DNA of 7,501 bases from contig CALGBN010000383.1 of NCBI GenBank assembly GCA_937877765.1, positions 1-7,501 on the forward strand. The letters run 5' to 3'. This DNA is from Candidatus Bathyarchaeota archaeon (GTDB lineage: Archaea; Thermoproteota; Bathyarchaeia; TCS64). Below, in pieces: positions 1 to 6,409 of the stretch (positions are counted from its first letter, which is position 1; the number at the start of each line of letters is the position of its first letter). The notes under the pieces were generated by a model. The model made no database searches. It saw nothing but the letters and a program-made list of their open reading frames with translations, and had not been told where the DNA came from. Made by a program: the position numbers and the translations under genes.

Positions 1-61
1 AGAAGACGGCATACGAGATGTAGAGAGGTCTCGTGGGCTCGGAGATGTGTATAAGAGACAG
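1..61 (+). other. Illumina Nextera i7 adapter with Tn5 mosaic end (non-genomic)
   Basis: Bases 1-19 match the P7 flow-cell primer lacking its first five bases. Bases 20-27 read GTAGAGAG, which matches the Nextera N707 i7 index. Bases 28-42 are the Nextera read-2 linker, and bases 43-61 are the 19-base Tn5 mosaic end AGATGTGTATAAGAGACAG. This is library sequence left on a contig end and should be trimmed. Everything from base 62 onward is insert DNA. Confidence 0.99.
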
Positions 62-2009
62 GTTTGCCCAGTCTCTTTACCTCTGAATCATTTTCCAGTC
101 CAACCTCTTCGAAAGCAGAGAATAAATCAGTACTCAAGACCTCAGCCCATTTGTAGCTATAATATCCTGCAGCATAACCACCTGCAAAAATATGACTGAA
201 TGCACAGAGGAAGTGGTCGTCTTTCATTGGTGGGATTACCTTGGTTTTCTCAGCAATCCTCTCATGAACATCAAACGCAGTCTCCTCACCCTCTGGATCA
301 AAACTGCTATGAAGTGTCATATCCGTTAAACCAAACTCTAACTGACGTACCATGGCACTAGCAGCCATATAGACCCGAGTTTTACGGAGCTTCTCCACAT
401 AATGATCAGGTAAAGGTTCACCAGTCTCCCAGTGACCAGAGATAGTTCTAAGAATAGGCTCATGATAGCACCAGTTTTCCATGAACTGACTACATATCTC
501 AACAGCATCCCACTCTACACCGTTGATCCCTGAGACATCAGCAATATCAACGGTTGTCAGCATTCCCTGAAGACAGTGACCAAACTCATGGAAAATGGTA
601 GTAACCTCATCAAAACTCATCAATGAAGGCTTATCCCCAACCGGAGGAGTACCATTTGCGTTCAAGTAAACAACCGGAAGTCTAACCTTTCCATCTATCA
701 CTCTTCGATCTAAACAGTTGTCCATCCATGCTCCACCTCGTTTCTCTGCAGGTCTACTGTAGACGTCTGTGTAGAAGCTAGCTACTTGTTTTCCAGCCTC
801 GTACACTTTGTAATACTTTATATCTGGGTTCCAAACTGGAGCTTCTCCATCAGCCTCCTGGATCATAACCCCAAATAGAAACTCGGTGAGTTTGAACATA
901 CCATCCAATACCTTAGGCATAGGAAAGTATGGCCTAAGTTCATCATCAGTAAAATCGAATAACTTCTCCTTGAGACGCTCAGACCAAAAACCAGTATCCC
1001 AGTGATTTAAAGGCTCAACCTGTCCGCCATCAGAGGCGATCTTTTCTAAATCATTGAACTCTTTGACTTGATGAGGCTTGGACGCAGTGAAAAGCTCATC
1101 AAGCATATCAAATACAGCAACCACACTGGGCGCCATCTTTGAATCAATACTCAGATCCGCGAAACTATCAAACTCTAAGAGCGCAGCAAGTTCCTTTCGC
1201 AGTAATAAAATCCTAGCTATCAATGGCTGATTATCCCATTCACCTGAATCAGCTCTCGTTGAATACGCTCGTAGAAGCTTTTCACGTTGATCCCTTCTTC
1301 TACTATGTTTAAGGAAGGGTACGATTACAGGGGCCTCAAGAGTGATTCTCCATGGCCCATACTCAGGCGTTGAATCATCTGTTTTTTTCTCAGAGTTAAA
1401 GCTCTGAGATGCTAATTGAATCAGGTTGTTTGGCCAGCCTTCAGTATCCTTTTTTTCGGTGATTATGAACTCGTATGCCTTGGTTGAGTCCAGTACATGG
1501 TTCATAAAATCAGTGCTAAGACGCGATAACTCGGTTGATATCTCATTGAATCGTTTCTTTGCATCCCCAGATAATCCAACACCATAATGCTTTGCATCCC
1601 GAATTTTCAGATTAATAACTCGTTTTTGATGGTCATCTAGATTATCCCATTCTGTGCCATCACGTATAGCGATCAATCCATCATAGATGGGTCTGCTCTG
1701 TCCAGCTCTCAGACTGAACTGGACTACTTTGGGCTGCATTTTCTGGTGTTCTTCTCTTAGCTCTTTACTATTTTTCACGTTAAGAAGATGTCCAATCGGA
1801 CTCCAAGCATACTCAAAGGGTAATGATAACCTTTCCAAGGGCTTGATTAATCCACTCCATGTAGGTTCGATGGTTGATTCTAGTTCAGTTATCTTCTTCT
1901 CGGCTTCTTCCAGAACCTGTGATACAGCTGGTTCAATGTGTTCTGGCTTGATGAGATCAAAACGAGGTATACCTTCACAAACAAGAAGAGGATTATCTGG
2001 ATGTTCCAT
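62..2009 (-). CDS. prlC: Oligopeptidase A-type M3A metallopeptidase (3'-truncated)
   Basis: Zinc-dependent oligopeptidase of family M3, subfamily M3A, expected to degrade short peptides in the cytoplasm. The reading frame runs 649 codons from ATG at 2009 to the adapter junction. The HExxH motif HEFGH is residues 474-478 (bases 576-590), and the third zinc ligand is probably Glu504 in the segment WDAVEICSQFMENW. A Gly/Tyr-rich loop, FAGGYAAGYYSYKW (residues 608-621), carries the tyrosines known in this family to contact substrate. The N-terminal part also follows E. coli OpdA (NPLL near residue 6, IKPEHI near 20, AWSP near 65), and HEFGH sits within a few residues of its place there. OpdA is about 680 residues, so roughly 30-45 C-terminal residues are missing. 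Without trimming, the frame continues through the adapter and gains a false tail starting PVSYTHLRAH. No Shine-Dalgarno precedes the ATG; a TATA-like box lies about 26 bases upstream. Confidence 0.95.
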
Positions 2010-2030
2010 ACAAATGAAATTGGTTGGTAG

Positions 2031-2038
2031 TATTTAGA
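2031..2038 (-). promoter_or_regulatory. TATA-like box of the M3 peptidase gene
   Basis: On the minus strand the octamer TCTAAATA is centred about 25.5 bases before the ATG at 2009. That is the spacing expected of an archaeal TATA box when transcription starts at or next to the start codon. No Shine-Dalgarno lies between them, which fits a leaderless mRNA. It lies in the 113-base divergent spacer shared with the HAD gene. Confidence 0.45.
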
Positions 2039-2091
2039 AAAATTGGCTATATTGAGAAAGGTTTCCACCCATCTGGCTTCATGTGATAACG

Positions 2092-2099
2092 CTATAAGT
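2092..2099 (+). promoter_or_regulatory. TATA-like box of the HAD phosphatase gene
   Basis: CTATAAGT is centred about 27.5 bases before the TTG start at 2123, again without a Shine-Dalgarno between. Leaderless initiation at TTG would be unusual, so this assignment is weaker than that for the M3 or GNAT genes. A four-codon frame, ATG AAA GAA TAA (2110-2121), lies between the box and the TTG. Confidence 0.35.
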
Positions 2100-2122
2100 G
2101 ATAAAGTCCATGAAAGAATAAC

Positions 2123-2812
2123 TTGAGCCCAAAAAAACTCGACGCCATAGTATTCGACATGGATGCAACCCTCGTAGACCTAGGAGGGTTCGTAGAGTGG
2201 AGAAGAGCCCATGAAGAAATCGTAGAAGCCTATCTTCAATATGATTGTGATCCATCAATAGTTCAAGAATGCAGTGCAAAAGGATTATTCAACATGCTTG
2301 AGCTAATGTACGAACACCTCCAAAAGGAAAGAGGGCAAGATGAAGCGTACACGATGCAGGAAACAGTCTATAATATACTCGGCGAGTATGAAGCAACAGG
2401 AGCCAACTCATGTAAATTAATGGATGGCTGCATTGACGTACTTGACTGGCTTAAAGAAAAAGAAACACCTCTCGGAATATGTACATCAAACTCACCTAAA
2501 TCAGCAGAAACTGCGTTGAAACTCCAAGGTATACAAGGTTACTTCAAAGTCGTAGTAGGGAGAACCGTAGATCATCCTATGAAGCCACATCCGGCTCAAT
2601 TGAAAAAATGTTTTGAGGAACTGAACGCAGATCCAAAAAATAGTGTAATGGTGGGGGATAGTCACAAGGATATAATTGCTGGGAAAAAACTTGGGGCGTA
2701 TACTGTTGGTATTCCTGTGTATTTTACTCGGGTTGATCTCATGAAAGAAGCTGGGGTAGATGTGATTATTGAAAGTTTAAACGATCTAAGATCGGTGATT
2801 GAAACCCTCTAG
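2123..2812 (+). CDS. HAD-family hydrolase, phosphoglycolate phosphatase-like
   Basis: 229-residue haloacid dehalogenase superfamily protein, probably a cytoplasmic phosphatase of a small phosphorylated metabolite. Motif I is DMDAT (nucleophile Asp12, acid/base Asp14); the usual Gly after the second Asp is Ala15. Residues about 20-95 form a helical insertion placed like a C1 cap. Motif II is in CTSNS (Thr121/Ser122), motif III is Lys154 in KPHP, and motif IV is GDSHKD (Asp179, Asp183), the magnesium site. The start is TTG at 2123: an in-frame TGA at 2111 blocks extension, and the next in-frame ATG (2159) would remove Asp12. The substrate cannot be read from the sequence; phosphoglycolate phosphatase, pyrophosphatase and beta-phosphoglucomutase relatives share these motifs. 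The last ~58 codons mostly end in T or G while the first half ends in A or C. The stop overlaps that of the convergent rhomboid gene. Confidence 0.9.
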   Translation: MSPKKLDAIVFDMDATLVDLGGFVEWRRAHEEIVEAYLQYDCDPSIVQECSAKGLFNMLELMYEHLQKERGQDEAYTMQETVYNILGEYEATGANSCKLMDGCIDVLDWLKEKETPLGICTSNSPKSAETALKLQGIQGYFKVVVGRTVDHPMKPHPAQLKKCFEELNADPKNSVMVGDSHKDIIAGKKLGAYTVGIPVYFTRVDLMKEAGVDVIIESLNDLRSVIETL

Positions 2813-3477
2813 ACCATGATTCCCTCAATATAGAAAGCCCAGTAATACAATCCAATCAAGATAATAACCGAGATAATAAGCCCCCTCAGCGCCCTATCAT
2901 AATCAATACCAAACGCAGCTAACCCCCCCGCAATAAACCCAAAAAGATGCACATCATGAGCAACCCAAACATCAGTATTGTACAATATAGCCGAGACCTC
3001 AATCACCAACATCGATATCCCTAGAACAAAACCCGGCATCGGAATAATCATCGCAGAAGTAAACTTGAAAGGCATCAACAAAAGCAACAAAGCCAAAGCT
3101 CCAAAAACAGCCCCCGATGCACCAATAACCATGATATCTGAACCCTGATTGAATACTATATGAAGAATTCCCGAAAATACCCCAGCTAAAAGATATGACA
3201 AACCAAACTTAGTGCTACCAATCTCTGACTCAACTGCTCGCCCTATACTGAATAATGCGAACATATTAGAGACAAGATGCTGGAAGTTTAAGTGTAAAAA
3301 CTGGTATGTGATAAAGGTATAGTAGCTCTTACTCATTGTGAAAATAGAGGGGTTCAAAGCGAGATCGCTGTATACCTTAACCCACATAGTGTTCGACAAA
3401 AACATGCTTCCAAAATAAATCAAAGAACACGCCATCACTGTAAAATATGTGAAAACAGGCTCACGACGCATCGACAT
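2809..3477 (-). CDS. Rhomboid-family intramembrane serine protease
   Basis: 222-residue polytopic membrane protein that should cleave transmembrane segments of other proteins within the lipid bilayer. The catalytic serine is Ser121 in GASGAVFG at the start of a hydrophobic helix. The histidine partner of the dyad is His177 in HLFGFIAGG, with the family's small residues following. The segment HLNFQHLVSNMFAL (His67, Asn71) matches the conserved early helix that helps form the oxyanion hole. Hydrophobic stretches near residues 9-27, 60-80, 92-110, 117-135, 145-165, 176-190 and 198-217 suggest six or seven membrane spans, with no separate soluble domain. The ATG at 3477 is followed by a second ATG two codons later, so the start is uncertain by two residues. 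It is divergent from lysK and convergent with the HAD gene. The substrate is unknown. Confidence 0.93.
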   Translation of the reverse strand: MSMRREPVFTYFTVMACSLIYFGSMFLSNTMWVKVYSDLALNPSIFTMSKSYYTFITYQFLHLNFQHLVSNMFALFSIGRAVESEIGSTKFGLSYLLAGVFSGILHIVFNQGSDIMVIGASGAVFGALALLLLLMPFKFTSAMIIPMPGFVLGISMLVIEVSAILYNTDVWVAHDVHLFGFIAGGLAAFGIDYDRALRGLIISVIILIGLYYWAFYIEGIMV

Positions 3478-3518
3478 ATTGATTATACTAAGGCAAAACC
3501 CATGCTAAAAAACATGCC

Positions 3519-3547
3519 CAAGGGTAACTCTTTTTTCCTAGCCCTTG
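3519..3547. repeat. Short inverted repeat upstream of lysK
   Basis: CAAGGG (3519-3524) and CCCTTG (3542-3547) are perfect inverted arms with a 17-base spacer holding six T residues. The repeat ends 10 bases before the lysK Shine-Dalgarno. It could fold as a weak leader hairpin or be a protein site, but a 6-base arm can easily arise by chance. The whole rhomboid-lysK spacer (3478-3572) must hold both divergent promoters. GATTATACT at 3481-3489 is a possible but weak TATA element for lysK. Confidence 0.3.
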
Positions 3548-3557
3548 TCTAAATACA

Positions 3558-3563
3558 GGAGGT
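3558..3563 (+). promoter_or_regulatory. Strong Shine-Dalgarno of lysK
   Basis: GGAGGT matches the anti-Shine-Dalgarno end of 16S rRNA and ends nine bases before the ATG at 3573. It fixes the lysK start and shows that this gene has a leader, unlike the M3 and GNAT genes, which look leaderless. Confidence 0.85.
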
Positions 3564-3572
3564 CGAGCAAGA

Positions 3573-5186
3573 ATGAACGAGAATCTTAGACTCATTGATA
3601 ACCCGAAAGTAATCGGCAGAGGAACATGGTATGACAAAGCAGCAGACGAACTTATCAAACGGGAAAAGAAGCTCAAGCGCAGCCTCGACCTAATAAGAAC
3701 CGAAAGCGGTCTCGGCGCAAGCGGATACCCCCACATAGGCAGTCTAGCTGACGGACTCAGAAACTATGGCATAGCAATGGCACTGGAAGTAAGGGGATAC
3801 AATAGTGAGTATATTGCATTTGCAGACGATAAAGACGGGCTAAGAAGCGTACCAACTGGAATGCCTGATGAACTAGAACAATATCTAGGTTTGAGTGTAG
3901 CTCAGATACCAGATATTTTCGGAGATTGTCACTTCAGTTTCGGAGAACACATGAGCAGTCTACTCAAACAAGCACTGGACCTAAACAAGGTCAAATACAC
4001 TCCAATGTCCGCTTATAAGACCTATCAAGACGGTTTGCTCAACGACGAGATAATCACACTACTAGACAACCACGAAAAAGTAGGCAAGATCATCGAGTCA
4101 GTCACAGGACAGGACAAATTCACAGAAGCATTACCCTATTTCGTAGTATGTGAGAACTGTGGAAGAATCTACACCACATACGCCCACGATTACAATCCAC
4201 AGACCCATACAATTCAGTATGATTGCAAAGGAATGGAAGTAAAAGGACGCTGGATGGAAGGCTGTGGACATAAAGGAGAGGTAGATGTACTAAGTGGAAA
4301 CGGTAAACTCAGCTGGAAAGTAGAGTTTGGCGCCAGATGGCACGCACTAGACATCAGATTCGAGGCCTACGGTAAAGACATCGCAGACAGCGTACACGTA
4401 AACGATGCAATATGTCGTGAGATATTCGACTGGGAGCCACCGATGCACGTCCAATATGAGATGTTCGTAGACCGTGGAGGCAAGAAGATCAGCAAATCAG
4501 CGGGCAACGTATTCACCCCACAAGTATGGTACAGATACGGTAGCAAAGAAAGCCTAAACCTATTGATCTACAAACGATTCGTGGGCACCAAGAGCGGCTC
4601 AGTAGATGACATACCCGTCCACATGGACGAACTGGACGAGCTTGAAGACGTATACTTCGGCAAGAAAAAAGTCAAAGACGAACTCGAATACTACAAACTA
4701 ACAGGACTATACGAGTACGCACACCTACTGAATCCACCAAAAGAGCCAGAAGCACACATACCCTTCAACGTAATGGTAAACCTAGCAAAAGTAGCCCCAC
4801 CGGGAAACGAGGCAGAGTTCATGAAACTCAAACTCGATGAATACGAGTTCCTCAAGGAAACCGAGAAAGGCGTCGATGAAAGAATCCAAAGAGCACTAGA
4901 ATGGGTCAATGACATAGAGGAAGAAGAACACGAGTCAATCGAGATCACAGCTGAACAAAAAGCAGCATTAGCAACCATCATAAAGGAACTGGAGGCAGCA
5001 GAAGACGATGACGCATACCAGGCATCAATCTTTAACGCATCAAAAGCACACGGAGTAAAGGCAAGGGAACTATTCCCAATCGTCTATCAGATACTCCTAG
5101 GGCAACCTCGTGGACCAAGATTTGGCCCATATGTTGGACTCGTTGGTAAAGAATCAGTAATCTCTGAGCTTAAGAAAGCCATCTAA
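3573..5186 (+). CDS. lysK: Class I lysyl-tRNA synthetase
   Basis: 537-residue cytoplasmic enzyme that activates lysine with ATP and attaches it to tRNA-Lys. It is the class I form typical of archaea, unrelated in fold to the class II LysRS of most bacteria and eukaryotes. The Rossmann-fold signature appears as HIGS (residues 54-57, after SGYP), and the second ATP-binding motif as KISKS (305-309) in GGKKISKSAGN. Between them lie CENC (193-196), Cys218 and the CGH segment at Cys231, consistent with the zinc-binding insertion of this family. The C-terminal part (about 350-537) is a charged helical anticodon-binding region ending in LGQPRGPRFGPYVG, as in other class I LysRS. Length is normal and no key motif is missing. 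A strong Shine-Dalgarno supports the ATG. Translation ends at tandem TAA codons (5184-5189). Confidence 0.98.
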   Translation: MNENLRLIDNPKVIGRGTWYDKAADELIKREKKLKRSLDLIRTESGLGASGYPHIGSLADGLRNYGIAMALEVRGYNSEYIAFADDKDGLRSVPTGMPDELEQYLGLSVAQIPDIFGDCHFSFGEHMSSLLKQALDLNKVKYTPMSAYKTYQDGLLNDEIITLLDNHEKVGKIIESVTGQDKFTEALPYFVVCENCGRIYTTYAHDYNPQTHTIQYDCKGMEVKGRWMEGCGHKGEVDVLSGNGKLSWKVEFGARWHALDIRFEAYGKDIADSVHVNDAICREIFDWEPPMHVQYEMFVDRGGKKISKSAGNVFTPQVWYRYGSKESLNLLIYKRFVGTKSGSVDDIPVHMDELDELEDVYFGKKKVKDELEYYKLTGLYEYAHLLNPPKEPEAHIPFNVMVNLAKVAPPGNEAEFMKLKLDEYEFLKETEKGVDERIQRALEWVNDIEEEEHESIEITAEQKAALATIIKELEAAEDDDAYQASIFNASKAHGVKARELFPIVYQILLGQPRGPRFGPYVGLVGKESVISELKKAI

Positions 5187-5206
5187 TAACCCAATATTTG
5201 CAATTC

Positions 5207-5214
5207 TTTATCAT
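5207..5214 (+). promoter_or_regulatory. TATA-like box of the GNAT gene
   Basis: TTTATCAT is centred about 27.5 bases before the ATG at 5238, within the 51-base lysK-GNAT spacer. No Shine-Dalgarno is present. This suggests the acetyltransferase gene has its own promoter and a leaderless mRNA rather than depending on read-through from lysK. Confidence 0.45.
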
Positions 5215-5237
5215 AAGCCAACCCTAACATACTGATT

Positions 5238-5678
5238 ATGGTCATTATCCGACAATTAAAATTCAATGAATGGATAAGACCACTAAAACTCTCAGCCCAA
5301 ATACTTGAGCACACCCAGCAGCCACAAAAATCAATGCTTCTATTGAAACTCCCCCTCTCCCTACTAATATTGAAAATCTATGACTCTGAAACACTTTACG
5401 TCGCAGAAGATGAGGAAAAAATAATTGGTATATGCCTAGCTCAGATCAAAGAAAAACAGCTATTGATAGAAGGAACAGCAATAGACCAAGAATACAGACG
5501 CAGAGGCGTATCTAACAAACTCAAAAAAGCAGTTGAGAAAAAAGCCACACAATTAGGCGCAACAACTTCTTTAACAATAATCGAACCAGAGAATACCCCT
5601 GCTATCAGGATGGCAAAAAAACAGGGATACCACGAGTCAAAAAAGGATAAAACTTACGAGAAAAAACTTAGTTCATAA
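5238..5678 (+). CDS. GNAT-family N-acetyltransferase
   Basis: 146-residue protein with the GCN5-related acetyltransferase core, which transfers an acetyl group from acetyl-CoA to an amine. The strand segment ETLYVAEDEEKIIGICLAQI (51-70) is the usual beta2-beta3 hairpin. LLIEGTAIDQEYRRRGVS (75-92) covers beta4 and the pyrophosphate-binding loop, with RRRGVS in place of the common R/QxxGxG/A. The following helix (93-107) and the NTPAIRMAKKQGY segment (119-131) match the end of the fold. The N-terminal 50 residues, where acceptor specificity usually lies, are hydrophobic and not recognisable, so the substrate is unknown. It follows lysK on the same strand but with a separate likely promoter, and converges on the zinc-ribbon gene with an 11-base gap. 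Confidence 0.88.
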   Translation: MVIIRQLKFNEWIRPLKLSAQILEHTQQPQKSMLLLKLPLSLLILKIYDSETLYVAEDEEKIIGICLAQIKEKQLLIEGTAIDQEYRRRGVSNKLKKAVEKKATQLGATTSLTIIEPENTPAIRMAKKQGYHESKKDKTYEKKLSS

Positions 5679-5684
5679 ATGTCT

Positions 5685-5689
5685 AAAAA
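5685..5689 (-). terminator. Possible oligo-T terminator of the zinc-ribbon gene
   Basis: On the minus strand five T residues directly follow the TAG stop of the zinc-ribbon gene, and six more lie at 5661-5666. Archaeal transcription often ends at such tracts without a hairpin. On the plus strand a T5 tract (5702-5706) could serve the converging GNAT gene. These are inferences from base content alone. Confidence 0.35.
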
Positions 5690-5989
5690 CTAGTCCATAT
5701 CTTTTTCGTAAACTATCCAGCTATGACCACATTTCACACACTTATACCTAGTAATAATAGCCTCAGGAGATAGTGTTTTCTTATTAAAAGAAACCCTGTT
5801 AGTCTCATATGCCCTTTGACTATCACACTTTGGACAACTTTTTTTAACCGAGCTTAATGGATCAACCGATGTTTTTTCCTTATTCACCTTAAGAGGTTTA
5901 GTCATTGGGTGAGAGCTTGTTTCTGTTTCAGGGCTGTAAAAGTCCTTCAATGATATCCTACATTGGAGCGGATACTTGCATATAGGCAT
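5690..5989 (-). CDS. Zinc-ribbon protein resembling TFIIS/TFS C-terminal domain
   Basis: 99-residue protein. Residues 52-91 form a C-x2-C / C-x2-C zinc ribbon (Cys52, Cys55, Cys84, Cys87). The sequence RYKCVKCGHSW closely resembles the end of the TFIIS/TFS ribbon, which enters the RNA polymerase funnel and stimulates RNA cleavage. In TFS the ribbon tip carries an Asp-Glu pair; here the matching place reads SPEA (74-77), so Glu76 is kept and the Asp is replaced by Pro75. The loop between the cysteine pairs has 28 residues against about 24 in TFIIS and contains KK (70-71). The N-terminal 50 residues lack the usual TFS ribbon; only Cys4 and Cys10 hint at one. It may be a TFS paralogue that binds polymerase without normal cleavage activity, or an unrelated zinc ribbon. 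The ATG at 5989 has no Shine-Dalgarno; Met29 is an alternative start. Confidence 0.7.
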   Translation of the reverse strand: MPICKYPLQCRISLKDFYSPETETSSHPMTKPLKVNKEKTSVDPLSSVKKSCPKCDSQRAYETNRVSFNKKTLSPEAIITRYKCVKCGHSWIVYEKDMD

Positions 5990-5997
5990 GACGAACC

Positions 5998-6031
5998 ATA
6001 TAGAACGAAATAATCAAAATTTGTTCCATAT
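5998..6031. repeat. Imperfect inverted repeat upstream of the zinc-ribbon gene
   Basis: ATATAGAAC (5998-6006) and GTTCCATAT (6023-6031) pair at eight of nine positions around a 16-base spacer. The pair lies 9-42 bases upstream of the zinc-ribbon start, where its promoter should be. The word CCATATA also occurs as a direct repeat (5996-6002 and 6026-6032). It could be an operator for a dimeric regulator, but the region is AT-rich and chance is possible. Confidence 0.35.
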
Positions 6032-6076
6032 ACAAAAATATAGGATAGAATCTAAATAAAACCAAGTTAAGAACCA

Positions 6077-6262
6077 TTATCTCTTTGATGCCGAAACACC
6101 GCCTCGATACCATTCACGTTTATCAACATCTTGGAAAACCAAGGAAACAGCCTCATCAGGGCAACCGCAGCCCTCACAGATAGCATCAGTCACTAGCTTC
6201 GCAACACGATCCTTAGTCTCAGCATCTCTACCCTTATACCACTTAATCGTTACAAACGGCAA
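6077..6262 (-). CDS. 4-oxalocrotonate tautomerase family protein
   Basis: 61-residue protein of the tautomerase superfamily. These are small subunits that assemble as hexamers and use an N-terminal proline, exposed after Met removal, as a general base in keto-enol chemistry. Pro2 follows the initiator. The GRD segment puts an Arg at mature position 11, as in 4-oxalocrotonate tautomerase, and the end GGVSASKR matches the family. Mature residue 50 is Trp where the classical enzyme has Phe. Mature residue 39, catalytic Arg in the classical enzyme, appears to be Ser, so the substrate probably differs. CEGCGC (Cys29, Cys32, Cys34) is an unusual cluster before the second beta strand. The start is TTG at 6262, required to place Pro second and preceded by GGTGAT. 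It is followed 87 bases later by the zinc-ribbon gene on the same strand. The physiological role is unknown. Confidence 0.9.
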   Translation of the reverse strand: MPFVTIKWYKGRDAETKDRVAKLVTDAICEGCGCPDEAVSLVFQDVDKREWYRGGVSASKR

Positions 6263-6266
6263 TCAA

Positions 6267-6272
6267 ATCACC
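6267..6272 (-). promoter_or_regulatory. Shine-Dalgarno supporting the tautomerase TTG start
   Basis: On the minus strand GGTGAT matches the GGAGGTGATC consensus and ends four bases before the TTG at 6262. Together with the need for Pro at position 2, it decides this start. Confidence 0.6.
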
Positions 6273-6373
6273 AACTTATCACAACATCATCAAGAATAAG
6301 AAGCCTTCCCAAACCAACAAAAAATAAAACTAATCACCACCCGATACAATCAATCTAAACCAATTAATACCTG

Positions 6374-6399
6374 TATTACGATACAACAGAAACGTAATA
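6374..6399. repeat. Perfect 7-base inverted repeat upstream of the TrmO-like gene
   Basis: TATTACG (6374-6380) and CGTAATA (6393-6399) are perfect inverted arms around a 12-base spacer, ending 10 bases before the GTG at 6410. They lie in the 147-base divergent spacer between the tautomerase and TrmO-like genes, which otherwise shows only AC-rich sequence. The repeat could be an operator overlapping the trmO promoter or a short leader hairpin. No Shine-Dalgarno is visible for the TrmO-like gene. Confidence 0.4.
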
Positions 6400-6409
6400 A
6401 CAAAACCGA

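Noticed and set aside
1687..2037. 116-codon plus-strand frame near the peptidase start
   Set aside because: It lies antisense to the well-matched N-terminal part of the M3 peptidase, and its product has no recognisable features.
3548..3555. TCTAAATA as a TATA box for lysK
   Set aside because: It is the same octamer as the M3 box but lies only about 21 bases before the ATG, and a Shine-Dalgarno sits between. A start site 25-27 bases downstream would fall at or inside the gene, removing that ribosome site from the mRNA.
4691..4981. 96-codon minus-strand frame inside lysK
   Set aside because: It is a Ser-rich shadow of the charged C-terminal helices of LysRS.
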